DNA from: Paenibacillus sp. FSL R7-0337
Lineage (GTDB): Bacteria > Bacillota > Bacilli > Paenibacillales > Paenibacillaceae
DNA: 64,000 bases
Direction: 5' to 3'
Assembly (NCBI RefSeq): GCF_037969875.1
Contig: NZ_CP150218.1
Span: 5,146,001-5,210,000 of the forward strand
In this document: positions 8,785 to 17,340 of the stretch, in pieces
How the letters are laid out: each line of letters opens with the position of its first letter
Position numbering within the stretch: the first letter of the stretch is position 1
Program-made: the position numbers and the translations under genes
Notes under the pieces: generated by a model
Told to the model about the DNA's origin: nothing
The model's input: the letters and a program-made list of their open reading frames with translations, nothing else
The model's database searches: none

Positions 8785-11700
8785 ATGAACAGTAGAAAAT
8801 ATGTAATCAGCATCTCCCGCCTTCTCGTCATCATCATGTTGTTCTCCATCTTCACGTATACTCCCGTCCCGGCTGCTGCGGCTGGAGAGGAACCGTCCGT
8901 TGAACTGAGCGACCTCATTGCTGAGGCCGAGGCTCTAAAAACCGGCAATGCGGAGTTCCCGCTCCAAGTCAGCCATTCTGTGTATGGAGCTGTCTATGGT
9001 TCTGACGTGCAGCAGGCTTTTCCTTGGGTGCATGTTGATGAGCTCCAAGCTCTGAATGATGCGATTGAACTCGCACGTAATGCGAACACTCCCGATGGCG
9101 AAGCTATTGCAGCACTTAAAGAAGCGATAATGAATTTCACCAAAAATATTAAGTCAGACGGCTCCGATCCGTATTTCCGTCTTGATCCGGGTCCGGGTAA
9201 GGTTTCTGTAAAAGTTACCGCGCCCACTAATACATGGACGGCTAGAACTCCGCTGGACAATCGTGTTCCCGCTGACTTTGCCGGCGGCACATTCAAGACG
9301 ATAACGTATCCTTTTGCAGATGCCCAAGGTAAAGCGGAAGTGCTTCAGATTAATTACGCCCACAACGGAAAAAGCACCTTCGGCGGCATAAGTCTGGAAT
9401 CCCCGTTGTCCCCGGCCGTCAATGTCACATCGGGTTCAACGATTGAATTCGATGTCTACTATCCGAAGAGTGCGCAAGGCAAATTCATGAGATGGAGAGT
9501 CAGAAATACCAATGAAAACCTGGACAGCTACCTCAGAGATTACCAGTACAATAACCTGAACCCTGACTGGGTGGGCAGCTACAATGGTGAATCCTGGCTG
9601 AAGGCGCATCACAGTATTACCGCATCAGCTGGAAATTCCTCGAATTTCATTCTTGAGCTGCATGGCGAGAATGCCCGTCCTGAAGAAACTGGTATGCTAC
9701 TGGTCTCTAACATCGAGATTACCGCACCAGATCCGAATGGCGAGGCCCTTTCGAACGTAGTTAACAAGGAAAACCAGAGTGCCGTAGCGCCTCTAAAGAG
9801 TGTGTACAATAAGAAAAATGGCCTGTTCATGGTCGGCGCGATCGGCACCGGGCCTGTAACCGGAACCAGAGCCAATCACTATGAGATCTTCGTCGACGGC
9901 AACAATCTGAAGGCCGACGGCACGCATCCCCGTGGTCCCGAATGGCTGAAGAACGTGAACGGTGAGGCCATGAAAGGCGCAACCACTGCCCCTGGCTTAG
10001 AGGAATACAGCTTCCCGACGAACGCTTATCAGGCGATCCGGGATTCGGGAACTCCCGGACAGTACAAGTCTCACGGTCATGTTCTGGCTTGGTATAACCA
10101 GGCCCCTGGTTGGATGGCGCAGATGATCCCTGCAAGCCTGCCCTCCGGGTATAACGGCAGTGCCGAGTTCTACGGACTTGGCAACGGCGTCACGACTACG
10201 GTTAAGGTAGACAAAGAAATGGCGAGAAGAGTGCAGTTCAACCACACCATGTATGTGATGCGGCACTTCCTGACTACAGATACGAAGTACGGGTCCAGCG
10301 AAGCCCGTGGCGTCATTCCGTTCAATTCGTGGGATGTGCTGAACGAAGAGGTACACGAAAGCCGCCACAGCGAGATTTCCCTTAAGGATTCGAACAGCTG
10401 GAGAACGAGCCTGAAGCATACCAACTGGCTGGTGGCCATGTCCGATGATGAGATTGGCGGCGACATCACCGATCATTACGTGTACCTGCTGTTCAAAAAT
10501 GCGCACATCGCGGCGCCCAACGCCAAGATGGCGGAAGCTTACAAAGCCAATTACGCTAACCTTCCGGAGTATATGAAGCTGGATGGACACGACAATAAAG
10601 GCAGCATTGACAGCTACATCGTTGACAATCCTCCGAAGCTGACGTACAACGATTACGGGCTTGCGACCCGTAGTAAAGCCAGAACTGTATACAATATGGT
10701 TCTCGAATTAAATACCGCATGGCGCTCCGATCCGCTGTATGACGGAAGACCCCTGATCGAAGACATCGGAATCCAGGGACATGATATGGTAGGTAAAACC
10801 CTTGCAAGCGACAACCAGTATGCGATGGCCCTCTATGCCTCTCTCGTTGACCGGGGCCTGCTGTCGGGTATTACCTATTCAGAGCTTGATCTTAAGGTGC
10901 CGACCGATGCCCCTGGAGGAGGCGCAACCGCTCCGGCAGTGCTTAATGTCAGACAGTCGGACGCTCTTGGTTATCAGTACGCACTGCTCTACAAAATGTT
11001 CAATAAGTTCGCCCCGTATATCGACCACATCATCAGCTGGGGCGTGAGTGGTTCCGGATGGCAGGGGAGCTATGTTCTGTTTGACGGCCAAAGTAATGCG
11101 AATGCCGGGTACTATGGCGCTATGAAGCCGGACCGGTTCCTTCTGGGACATTCGTATCTGGAGGATTATTTTGCAGGCGAATATCAGGCCATCGGGAATA
11201 ATGCCATCGACCTTGGCGATCTTGGAGTCTATACACCTAATAGCGTGAACGCTGACCTCAGAAGCTTGTCCTTGAGTGCAGGAACACTCGAGCCAGCGTT
11301 CAATGCGTCCACCACAGAGTATAATGTGTCCCTGAAGGATGTCAGCAGCATTACTGTGACAGCAGCGGCGGCAGACAGCAGGTCAACCATCAAAGTCAAC
11401 GATACGGTGGTTGCCAGCGGTGCAGCTTCCGAAGCTATAACGCTGACACCGGGCACCAAAACAGATATAAAGGTTGAGGTCACAGGGGCAGACGGCAGGG
11501 TCAAGACTTATACCCTGAAAGTAACCAACAGTAAGACAGAGACTCCGTCCACTCCCGAACCTGGAACACCATCACCAACACCATCACCAACACCTGAACC
11601 AGCAACACCTGAACCAGCAACACCTGCGCCTGCAACGTCTGCACCTGGCAGCTATGCAACGTCTGCACCAGCAGCTTCTCCAACACCAGCAGCACCCGTT

Positions 11701-12840
11701 GTAGAAGGTCAGAAAGTAACCATGCAGGCAACAGTGAACAATGGGACTGCATCAGTTAAGGTATCGGATCTGGCACAAGCAAAGGAATTCATCGGGAAAA
11801 ATGTGACGCTGGACATCCCTGCCGTGCAAGGAGTGAATTCATACTCGGTAGGCTTGCCTGCTGCAGCACTGACCAGCGGAACCAAGGATAACAAACTGAC
11901 TGTTTCCACCGAATTCGGTCAGGTCGTCATCCCCGGTAATATGTTGACAGGCACACCTGAAAGCAGCAGCAAGGAAGTAGCGCTGGAGATTGGAAAAGGT
12001 GACAAGGCCAAGCTCCCGGCGGAAGTAAAAGAGGAACTAGGCGATAGACCGATCATTCAGCTTAGCCTTAAGGTAGATGGCAAAGAAACAGCCTGGAGTA
12101 ATCCCGGGGCACCTGTAACCGTATCCGTGCCCTACCAGCCGTCTGCGGACGAATTGAAGAATCCGGAAATGATAGTTGTGCGGTATATTGACGGAAGCGG
12201 GAAGGTTATGACCGTACCAAGCGGACGTTATGCTTCCAAGACCGGTATGGTAACCTTCACAACCACTCATTTCAGCGATTTCGCAGTAGCTTATGTATCC
12301 AAGACATTCACAGATCTCGGAAAAACAGCATGGGCCAAAAATGCGGTCGAAGTCCTTGCATCGAAGGATATTCTCATGACAGAGGGTCAGGTATTCCATC
12401 CGTCAACGGATATCACCAGAGCAGATTTCCTGTATTCCCTTGTCAGAGCACTTGGGTTGACTGCGAAGACAGATGGCAATTTCAGCGATGTACAGAAGAA
12501 TGCTTACTACTATAATGAACTTGCCATTGCCAAAGCGCTTGGAATTGCGAATGGCCTGGATAACGGCAGCTTCGGCAGCGGTCAGAAGATCACCCGGCAG
12601 GACATGATGGTGTTGACCGAACGGGCCTTGAAGCTGGAGAAAAAGCTGAATACCCAGGGTACAGCTGCGGATCTGCAGAAATTCTCCGACAAGTCCAAGG
12701 TGGCTTCCTATGCAGTGAACAGCGTAGCGGCCATGGTGAAGGAAGGGCTTATCCAAGGCAGCGGTAACAAGATCAATCCGGCCGGCAACACCACCAGAGC
12801 AGAAGCGGCGGTCTTCCTCTACAGATTGTACAATAAGTAA
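8785..12840 (+). CDS. Secreted GH10 endo-beta-1,4-xylanase with cadherin-like and SLH domains
   Basis: A 1351-residue exported enzyme. It has a signal peptide (1-~32, ending PAAAAAG), a linker helix, and a carbohydrate-binding beta-sandwich at ~140-315. A GH10 barrel spans ~320-810, with HVLAWYNQAPGW, the acid/base E521 in WDVLNEE and the likely nucleophile E700 in YSELDL. Next come a cadherin-like domain (~823-912), a Pro/Thr linker (~915-975), a second beta domain and three SLH repeats (~1175, ~1233 and ~1299 to the end) that bind pyruvylated cell-wall polymer. It should cut xylan at the cell surface. The barrel is divergent, since most GH10 enzymes read WDVVNEA. A cre-like site lies upstream. 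Confidence 0.88.
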   Translation: MNSRKYVISISRLLVIIMLFSIFTYTPVPAAAAGEEPSVELSDLIAEAEALKTGNAEFPLQVSHSVYGAVYGSDVQQAFPWVHVDELQALNDAIELARNANTPDGEAIAALKEAIMNFTKNIKSDGSDPYFRLDPGPGKVSVKVTAPTNTWTARTPLDNRVPADFAGGTFKTITYPFADAQGKAEVLQINYAHNGKSTFGGISLESPLSPAVNVTSGSTIEFDVYYPKSAQGKFMRWRVRNTNENLDSYLRDYQYNNLNPDWVGSYNGESWLKAHHSITASAGNSSNFILELHGENARPEETGMLLVSNIEITAPDPNGEALSNVVNKENQSAVAPLKSVYNKKNGLFMVGAIGTGPVTGTRANHYEIFVDGNNLKADGTHPRGPEWLKNVNGEAMKGATTAPGLEEYSFPTNAYQAIRDSGTPGQYKSHGHVLAWYNQAPGWMAQMIPASLPSGYNGSAEFYGLGNGVTTTVKVDKEMARRVQFNHTMYVMRHFLTTDTKYGSSEARGVIPFNSWDVLNEEVHESRHSEISLKDSNSWRTSLKHTNWLVAMSDDEIGGDITDHYVYLLFKNAHIAAPNAKMAEAYKANYANLPEYMKLDGHDNKGSIDSYIVDNPPKLTYNDYGLATRSKARTVYNMVLELNTAWRSDPLYDGRPLIEDIGIQGHDMVGKTLASDNQYAMALYASLVDRGLLSGITYSELDLKVPTDAPGGGATAPAVLNVRQSDALGYQYALLYKMFNKFAPYIDHIISWGVSGSGWQGSYVLFDGQSNANAGYYGAMKPDRFLLGHSYLEDYFAGEYQAIGNNAIDLGDLGVYTPNSVNADLRSLSLSAGTLEPAFNASTTEYNVSLKDVSSITVTAAAADSRSTIKVNDTVVASGAASEAITLTPGTKTDIKVEVTGADGRVKTYTLKVTNSKTETPSTPEPGTPSPTPSPTPEPATPEPATPAPATSAPGSYATSAPAASPTPAAPVVEGQKVTMQATVNNGTASVKVSDLAQAKEFIGKNVTLDIPAVQGVNSYSVGLPAAALTSGTKDNKLTVSTEFGQVVIPGNMLTGTPESSSKEVALEIGKGDKAKLPAEVKEELGDRPIIQLSLKVDGKETAWSNPGAPVTVSVPYQPSADELKNPEMIVVRYIDGSGKVMTVPSGRYASKTGMVTFTTTHFSDFAVAYVSKTFTDLGKTAWAKNAVEVLASKDILMTEGQVFHPSTDITRADFLYSLVRALGLTAKTDGNFSDVQKNAYYYNELAIAKALGIANGLDNGSFGSGQKITRQDMMVLTERALKLEKKLNTQGTAADLQKFSDKSKVASYAVNSVAAMVKEGLIQGSGNKINPAGNTTRAEAAVFLYRLYNK
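11551..11700 (+). repeat. Pro/Thr-rich linker microrepeat inside the xylanase gene
   Basis: Short in-frame repeats of CCATCACCAACA, CCTGAACCAGCAACA and GCAACGTCTGCACC type encode a Pro-Thr-Ala linker between the cadherin-like domain and the following beta domain. Such linkers vary in length by slippage. Confidence 0.8.
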
Positions 12841-12868
12841 AAGCTTCTTATAGGACCAAGATATGCTT

Positions 12869-12905
12869 AAAAGACCGCACTCCTTTGCCGGGAGGGCGGT
12901 CTTTT
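12869..12905. terminator. Bidirectional terminator between xylanase and SDR genes
   Basis: AAAAGACCGC (12869-12878) pairs with GCGGTCTTTT (12896-12905), with CTCC/GGAG inside. The convergent SDR gene stops at 12916, so one hairpin serves both. It belongs to the GACCGC hairpin family of this window. Confidence 0.85.
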
Positions 12906-12915
12906 GGCGTTTGAA

Positions 12916-13671
12916 TTAAAGCAAATGCCCGCCAGACACTTCAATGTCCTGGGCTGTAACCCATCCGAACTCATCAGACAACAAGCTCACAATAACCCTC
13001 GCTATATCTTCGGGGTGGCCGATTCTGCCGAATACAGATTGCTCCGCCAGCGGCTTAATGAATTCGGGATGTTTATCGAATACTCCATCGCCGAAATTGC
13101 TGTGCGTAGGACCAGGCGACACGGCGTTGACCCGAATTTGGCGCGGTGCAAGCTCTTTGGCAATGTAGCGGGTCCAGGTTGAGAAGGCTGCTTTTAACGA
13201 GCCATAGACGGAGTAGCCCGGAAATGATTGATTTTTGGATGAACTCGTGGTATTTACAATAGCTCCGGCGTCCTCCATGAATCCGGCAAGCTGCTGTGTT
13301 AGAAAAACCGGTCCTTTGAAGTTTGTATTCAGAATCTTGTCGAAATATTCTTCACTCATCTCAGTGAACAGCATGGGTCCGCCAATACCGCCATTATTCA
13401 CCAAGTAATCAAAGGTTGTCCGGTTCCAAATGTTGTGGAGACTCTCTTTCACTTCATGAATAAAGCCTGCAAAGGTTGATATCTGCGTCAGATCCAGCTT
13501 CAGTGCGACTGCCCGGACACCTGCATTTTTCTCGATTTCCTGTACGACATCTTCTGCACGGTCCTTATAGGAATTGTAGGTGAGAATGACGTTAATTCCA
13601 CGCTTGCCAAGCTCCAGCGCCGTCGCTTTTCCAATGCCATTACTTCCACCCGTTACTATCGCAATTGTCAT
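12916..13671 (-). CDS. SDR family NAD(P)-dependent oxidoreductase
   Basis: A 251-residue classical short-chain dehydrogenase. TGGSNGIG is the cofactor-binding glycine motif, NNGG follows, and the catalytic YxxxK is intact (VYGSLKAA). The C-terminal WVTAQDIEVSGGHLL is typical of the FabG-like group. ATG 13671 is chosen because AAGGAGGAGCTT lies just upstream; longer readings to 13899 have no support and run into the divergent promoter. It faces away from an AraC regulator, a common pairing in which the regulator activates the SDR. Substrate unknown. Confidence 0.88.
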   Translation of the reverse strand: MTIAIVTGGSNGIGKATALELGKRGINVILTYNSYKDRAEDVVQEIEKNAGVRAVALKLDLTQISTFAGFIHEVKESLHNIWNRTTFDYLVNNGGIGGPMLFTEMSEEYFDKILNTNFKGPVFLTQQLAGFMEDAGAIVNTTSSSKNQSFPGYSVYGSLKAAFSTWTRYIAKELAPRQIRVNAVSPGPTHSNFGDGVFDKHPEFIKPLAEQSVFGRIGHPEDIARVIVSLLSDEFGWVTAQDIEVSGGHLL

Positions 13672-13786
13672 AAGCTCCTCCTTGTTTTGTGTTCGGCCTG
13701 GTTCTAATTGTAGCGGCAGCTGACATATCCAAATAGACCTGAAAGTGCCTATTGATTGCCTAAAAGCACCATTCGTGTGATAAACT

Positions 13787-14680
13787 ATGTGCATGAAAAA
13801 TGTCCTTGAAGAAATAATGGATCTGATGAAAGATGCGGGCACCAGGCAGATGGATACCGGAGTACCGGGGCTAAGTATGATTAAAGGAGCGATCCCCAAT
13901 CATCAGCTTGCAGCGCTGTACGAGCCGATGATTGGTTTTACGGTTCAAGGAAGAAAGATTCTATCCATAGGGGGGAGCAGCACAGAACTGGCAGGACCAT
14001 CTTATTACGTGTTACCGGTACATGTTCCTGCAACGGCGGTTGTACATCCAGACCGCTATGGCCATCCTTACATGTCCCTTGGTCTCAAGTTGAATCAGAA
14101 TGTTCTTCAGAGTCTGCTAAGAGATCTTCAGGAGAATCTATTACCGGCTGCTTCCGGGCCATTCGCAGCTTGCGACATGGATATTGAATTGATGGAGGCT
14201 TGGCTGCGTTTATTGCGATTATCCAAAGCGTCAAGAGATATTCCGGCTCTTGCACCGGCTTATGAGCGCGAAATCCTGTATCGCGTACTGATGGGACCAC
14301 AAGGAGGGAATCTGAGGCAATTTGGTCAGCGGGAAAGTGATTTGTCCAGGATATCTCAAATTGTAAAATGGTTTCGGAGTAATTTTATGAGGCCAATAGA
14401 CATTGGTGAGCTGGCATCGAAATCGGGAATGGCTATAAATACCTTTCACCGGCAGTTTAAACGGGCTACGGGGTTAAGTCCTATTCAATTTCAAAAGCAA
14501 TTAAGGCTCCTTGAGGCCAGAAATCTCATTGCCTTCGAGGGCTATCCAGTAGCAAGTGCCGCATATCATGTTGGCTATCAGAGTCCCTCGCAGTTCAATC
14601 GGGAGTATTCCCGCTTCTTCGGTGCATCTCCAGCCCGGGACACGGAGAGCCTAAGACGAATTGAAAGCATGAGGGATTAG
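13787..14680 (+). CDS. AraC family transcriptional regulator with AraC_N cupin domain
   Basis: A 297-residue regulator. The N-terminal ~160 residues form the AraC_N (PF06719-like) sensor region, and the C-terminus has two helix-turn-helix motifs (IGELASKSGMAINTFHRQFK and VASAAYHVGYQSPSQFNREY). The start is either ATG 13787 or ATG 13793. There is no clear ribosome site, and TTGCCT (13756) with a TGATAA-like box lies so close that a very short or leaderless transcript is possible. It is divergent from the SDR gene (115 bp apart) and probably controls it. Confidence 0.88.
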   Translation: MCMKNVLEEIMDLMKDAGTRQMDTGVPGLSMIKGAIPNHQLAALYEPMIGFTVQGRKILSIGGSSTELAGPSYYVLPVHVPATAVVHPDRYGHPYMSLGLKLNQNVLQSLLRDLQENLLPAASGPFAACDMDIELMEAWLRLLRLSKASRDIPALAPAYEREILYRVLMGPQGGNLRQFGQRESDLSRISQIVKWFRSNFMRPIDIGELASKSGMAINTFHRQFKRATGLSPIQFQKQLRLLEARNLIAFEGYPVASAAYHVGYQSPSQFNREYSRFFGASPARDTESLRRIESMRD

Positions 14681-14715
14681 AAGGTCATGCCAAGAGCCGT
14701 GGGAAATGCAGGAAG

Positions 14716-15297
14716 TCACTCCTGGGCTCCCGCGGCTGTCCCCGCTTCATAGAATAACGCCGGCTGCTTGCCGAAAAGCTTGTTCAGTGTCTCCAGCACT
14801 TCCACTGGATTGTCCTCGTTAAACTGAGTAATGGCAACGCGCAGAGCGGACAACAGCATCGCCGTGCGGACTTGTATAAAGTACTGCCAGTTCCTGTAAT
14901 CCAAGCCGGTTCTCTCTTGAACGAAGTTCAGTTTTTGACTGAGAATACTGGCAAGCCGGGTTTGAAATTCTCCGTACAAATTGGCTTCGATAATCGATAA
15001 AAAGAACTCTTTTCGGCCAAAACAAAGCTCAAATAAATCCATGACCATCGCGTTAGGGTCGGAATAAGGGCCGGTACTCCTTAATAATTCAGTGAAGACG
15101 GATTCCATCTGGTACAGAACCACATCTGACTTGTCGTCAAACAAGCGGTAGAAGGTCGCTCTGCCGACACCGGAGGTGTTGATGAGGCTGGTCACGGTGA
15201 TGTCGTTATAATCATGCTTTCGCATCAATTCCTCCAGGCCCCTACAGACCAGTCTGGCCGATTGTGTCTTCCGTTTATCATTGCCAATACGATACAT
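14716..15297 (-). CDS. TetR family transcriptional regulator
   Basis: A 193-residue one-component repressor. The helix-turn-helix is at the N-terminus (ITVTSLINTSGVGRATFYRL followed by FDDKSDV) and a helical ligand domain follows. ATG 15297 is preceded by AGGAGCGGGG; the longer reading to 15345 has no ribosome site and would start inside the operator region. It is divergent from the amidohydrolase gene, with a perfect palindrome between, so autorepression and repression of that gene are likely. Confidence 0.85.
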   Translation of the reverse strand: MYRIGNDKRKTQSARLVCRGLEELMRKHDYNDITVTSLINTSGVGRATFYRLFDDKSDVVLYQMESVFTELLRSTGPYSDPNAMVMDLFELCFGRKEFFLSIIEANLYGEFQTRLASILSQKLNFVQERTGLDYRNWQYFIQVRTAMLLSALRVAITQFNEDNPVEVLETLNKLFGKQPALFYEAGTAAGAQE

Positions 15298-15347
15298 TAG
15301 CCCCGCTCCTGTTCCACTTCTTGATCTTCCATTGATCACATTCATAC

Positions 15348-15369
15348 TTATGATATATTTGTATCATAA
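15348..15369. promoter_or_regulatory. Palindromic operator between tetR-type gene and amidohydrolase
   Basis: TTATGATA (15348-15355) and TATCATAA (15362-15369) are perfect 8-bp inverted arms around a 6-bp spacer. It sits 40 bp before the amidohydrolase start and 51 bp before the TetR start. This position and symmetry fit a TetR dimer site; binding is inferred. Confidence 0.65.
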
Positions 15370-15408
15370 TTTAGCCCCATCATACAACGGATTAAGAAAG
15401 GTTAACTC

Positions 15409-17031
15409 ATGAAGAATCAGATCAGGAAAAGCGTTCTGAAGACCGGTGGATTTACACTGCTGTCCGTGCTCCTGTATGGAATTGTGCTTCTGCTGATGAT
15501 CAGCAGCGGCGAACGCTGGTATGCATATCTGATACTGGCAGCCTGTATCGGGGGGCTAGTGTTTGTGAGAAGATCGGCCTTCTGGCACGGATGGCGCGTC
15601 CCGCTCTGTTGGGTCATCGCTCTGGCCGTGGCTTGGACAGGTTTGTTCGCAGGGCAGCCTTCGCCCGTTACCGGAACCTACACCGGACTCCAGCTGGAAC
15701 AGCCAAGCGCGTCCTATGAGCTTTTGCTGAATAACGTCACTATTGTGGATACGCGCACCGGCGGCTTAACTTCGGGCATGAGCATTCTGTGCGCCGGCGG
15801 GGTAATCAGGGCCATTGCGCCAATGGGCACGCTTGAGGCGGGTGAGAATACCAAGGTTGTAGATGCTGCGGGGAAATACGCCGTTCCCGGCTATCTGAAT
15901 ATGCATATGCATGTCATCGGGGACAAGCATACAGACGAGACGATGGAGAGTCTTTTGGCTAACGGGATCACAGGGTTCAGGCAGATGAGCGGCTCGTACG
16001 AGCTATTGAAGGAATGGCATTCCGGCGCTTTTACCCGTTCCGTAGACCGGGCTGCACTCCTCACCATGCCTGGCGATGTGCTGACACCGATCAATGCGCC
16101 GACGCCTGCGGTTGCCGCTGAGTTTGTCCGGCTGCAAAAGCAGGCAGGGGCTGATTTCATCAAAGTGGGCGGCGTTACACCTGAGGTGCTCCAGGCCATT
16201 CAGGCGGAAGCAGACAGATTGAATCTGCCGGTTGCGGGACATGTGTTGTCCGATATGGATTTAAAGGAGGCCGCCAGGCAGGGGTTCAAGAGTGTGGAGC
16301 ATTTCGGCATCAACAACGGGAGCCTGATCTCAAGCTCCACGGATGAAGAGAGGCTGCGGGCGCAGGAAAAGAGCGTACCGGCAATCACGGGAAATCCGGT
16401 TTTTGTACAGCTTATGAAGATCAAGGGACTGCGGGATTTCGTGAATGCTAAGGTTCTGGAGACGGCCATCAAAACCTCAGGCGGCAAAGAGGATGAGGCG
16501 GAGCTGATGCATATCATCAATACGTATAGCGGGGAAAAGGCTAAGGAGCTAGCCGATGTGTATGTACAATACAATACCTGGCAGAGTCCGACTATGATAC
16601 GTATGCGGTCTGGCCTGTTCTCCAATAGTAGTGAAGCAACCGCCCAGGGTCTTTACGATCTGTACCTGAAGCTCGTCAAGACTTATGATACGGAGGGCGT
16701 CAAGATGCTGGCGGGTACAGACGGGGGCAGCGGAGACAGCTGGCAGGTTGCGGGCTATTCCCTTCATGAGGAATTCGACGAGTTGGAGAGAGCCGGCATC
16801 CCGCCGCTGCATGTTCTTCAGATGGCCACGCTGAACGGGGCTGAATTTCTGGACCGGATGGACGATCTGGGCACCGTAGAAATTGGAAAAATCGCCGACA
16901 TGGTCCTTTTGGATGCCAATCCCATTGAAAGTGTACAAAATCTTCATAAAATCAATGCTGTGATACGGGCCGGTGCTTATCACGATAATCAAATGCTTAG
17001 TTCGATCAAGCAAAGGCTGGGAACGAAATAA
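15409..17031 (+). CDS. Membrane-anchored amidohydrolase family protein
   Basis: A 540-residue protein with about three N-terminal transmembrane segments (residues ~13-85) and then a metal-dependent amidohydrolase of the imidazolonepropionase/prolidase-like type. The metal ligands can be read: H166 and H168 in NMHMHV, K252 in FIKVGG, H278 in AGHVL, H298 in VEHFG and D438 in AGTDGG. The catalytic domain therefore appears to face outside the membrane. The full ligand set suggests an active hydrolase of a cyclic amide or peptide-like compound. Controlled by the adjacent TetR protein, it could destroy a toxic compound. Substrate unknown. Confidence 0.8.
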   Translation: MKNQIRKSVLKTGGFTLLSVLLYGIVLLLMISSGERWYAYLILAACIGGLVFVRRSAFWHGWRVPLCWVIALAVAWTGLFAGQPSPVTGTYTGLQLEQPSASYELLLNNVTIVDTRTGGLTSGMSILCAGGVIRAIAPMGTLEAGENTKVVDAAGKYAVPGYLNMHMHVIGDKHTDETMESLLANGITGFRQMSGSYELLKEWHSGAFTRSVDRAALLTMPGDVLTPINAPTPAVAAEFVRLQKQAGADFIKVGGVTPEVLQAIQAEADRLNLPVAGHVLSDMDLKEAARQGFKSVEHFGINNGSLISSSTDEERLRAQEKSVPAITGNPVFVQLMKIKGLRDFVNAKVLETAIKTSGGKEDEAELMHIINTYSGEKAKELADVYVQYNTWQSPTMIRMRSGLFSNSSEATAQGLYDLYLKLVKTYDTEGVKMLAGTDGGSGDSWQVAGYSLHEEFDELERAGIPPLHVLQMATLNGAEFLDRMDDLGTVEIGKIADMVLLDANPIESVQNLHKINAVIRAGAYHDNQMLSSIKQRLGTK

Positions 17032-17137
17032 GCAGCAAATGCCTCGCAAGTGCAGCTGCGTCTTCGGACTTGTGCTCACAAGTTTGTTAACTACTGTTAA
17101 CATCCGGGCGGTAGGCCTCAGGCAAATAGGATACGAC

Positions 17138-17176
17138 AAATAGACCGCACACCTTGCTGGGGAGGGCGGTCTATTT
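17138..17176 (+). terminator. Terminator of the amidohydrolase gene
   Basis: AAATAGACCGC (17138-17148) pairs perfectly with GCGGTCTATTT (17166-17176), followed by GCGTTTATC. The 309-bp gap 17032-17340 contains this hairpin and a second one at 17271, and otherwise no gene. Confidence 0.8.
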
Positions 17177-17270
17177 GCGTTTATCGGACAGTAGCGCTAC
17201 GATGAGCAAACCAAAGGTAAGCATCAGCATGATTGCTTCAAACACTGTAAATGCTTAGTTACAATATGTA

Positions 17271-17301
17271 AAGAGCAGCCCCCATTACGGGAGCTGCTCT
17301 T
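17271..17301 (-). terminator. Terminator of the Hsp90/repeat-protein operon
   Basis: AAGAGCAGC (17271-17279) pairs with GCTGCTCTT (17293-17301), with CCC/GGG inside. It lies 40 bp past the stop of the minus-strand gene ending at 17341. On that strand it is preceded by AAGCGCAAAT, the flanking motif shared with several other hairpins here. Confidence 0.75.
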
Positions 17302-17340
17302 ATTTGCGCTTGTTCTTACTCAATGCCGTAGGAACGCATC

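Noticed and set aside
11551-11700. Short tandem repeats considered as a CRISPR-like array
   Set aside because: The repeats are in frame, under 20 bp, lack unique spacers and encode a Pro/Thr linker.
17039-17090. Likeness to 17427-17470 inside the helical-repeat gene (CGCAAG...CGTCTTCGGA)
   Set aside because: The match spans only ~33 bp with several mismatches and lacks extension on either side, so it may be chance or a tiny fragment.
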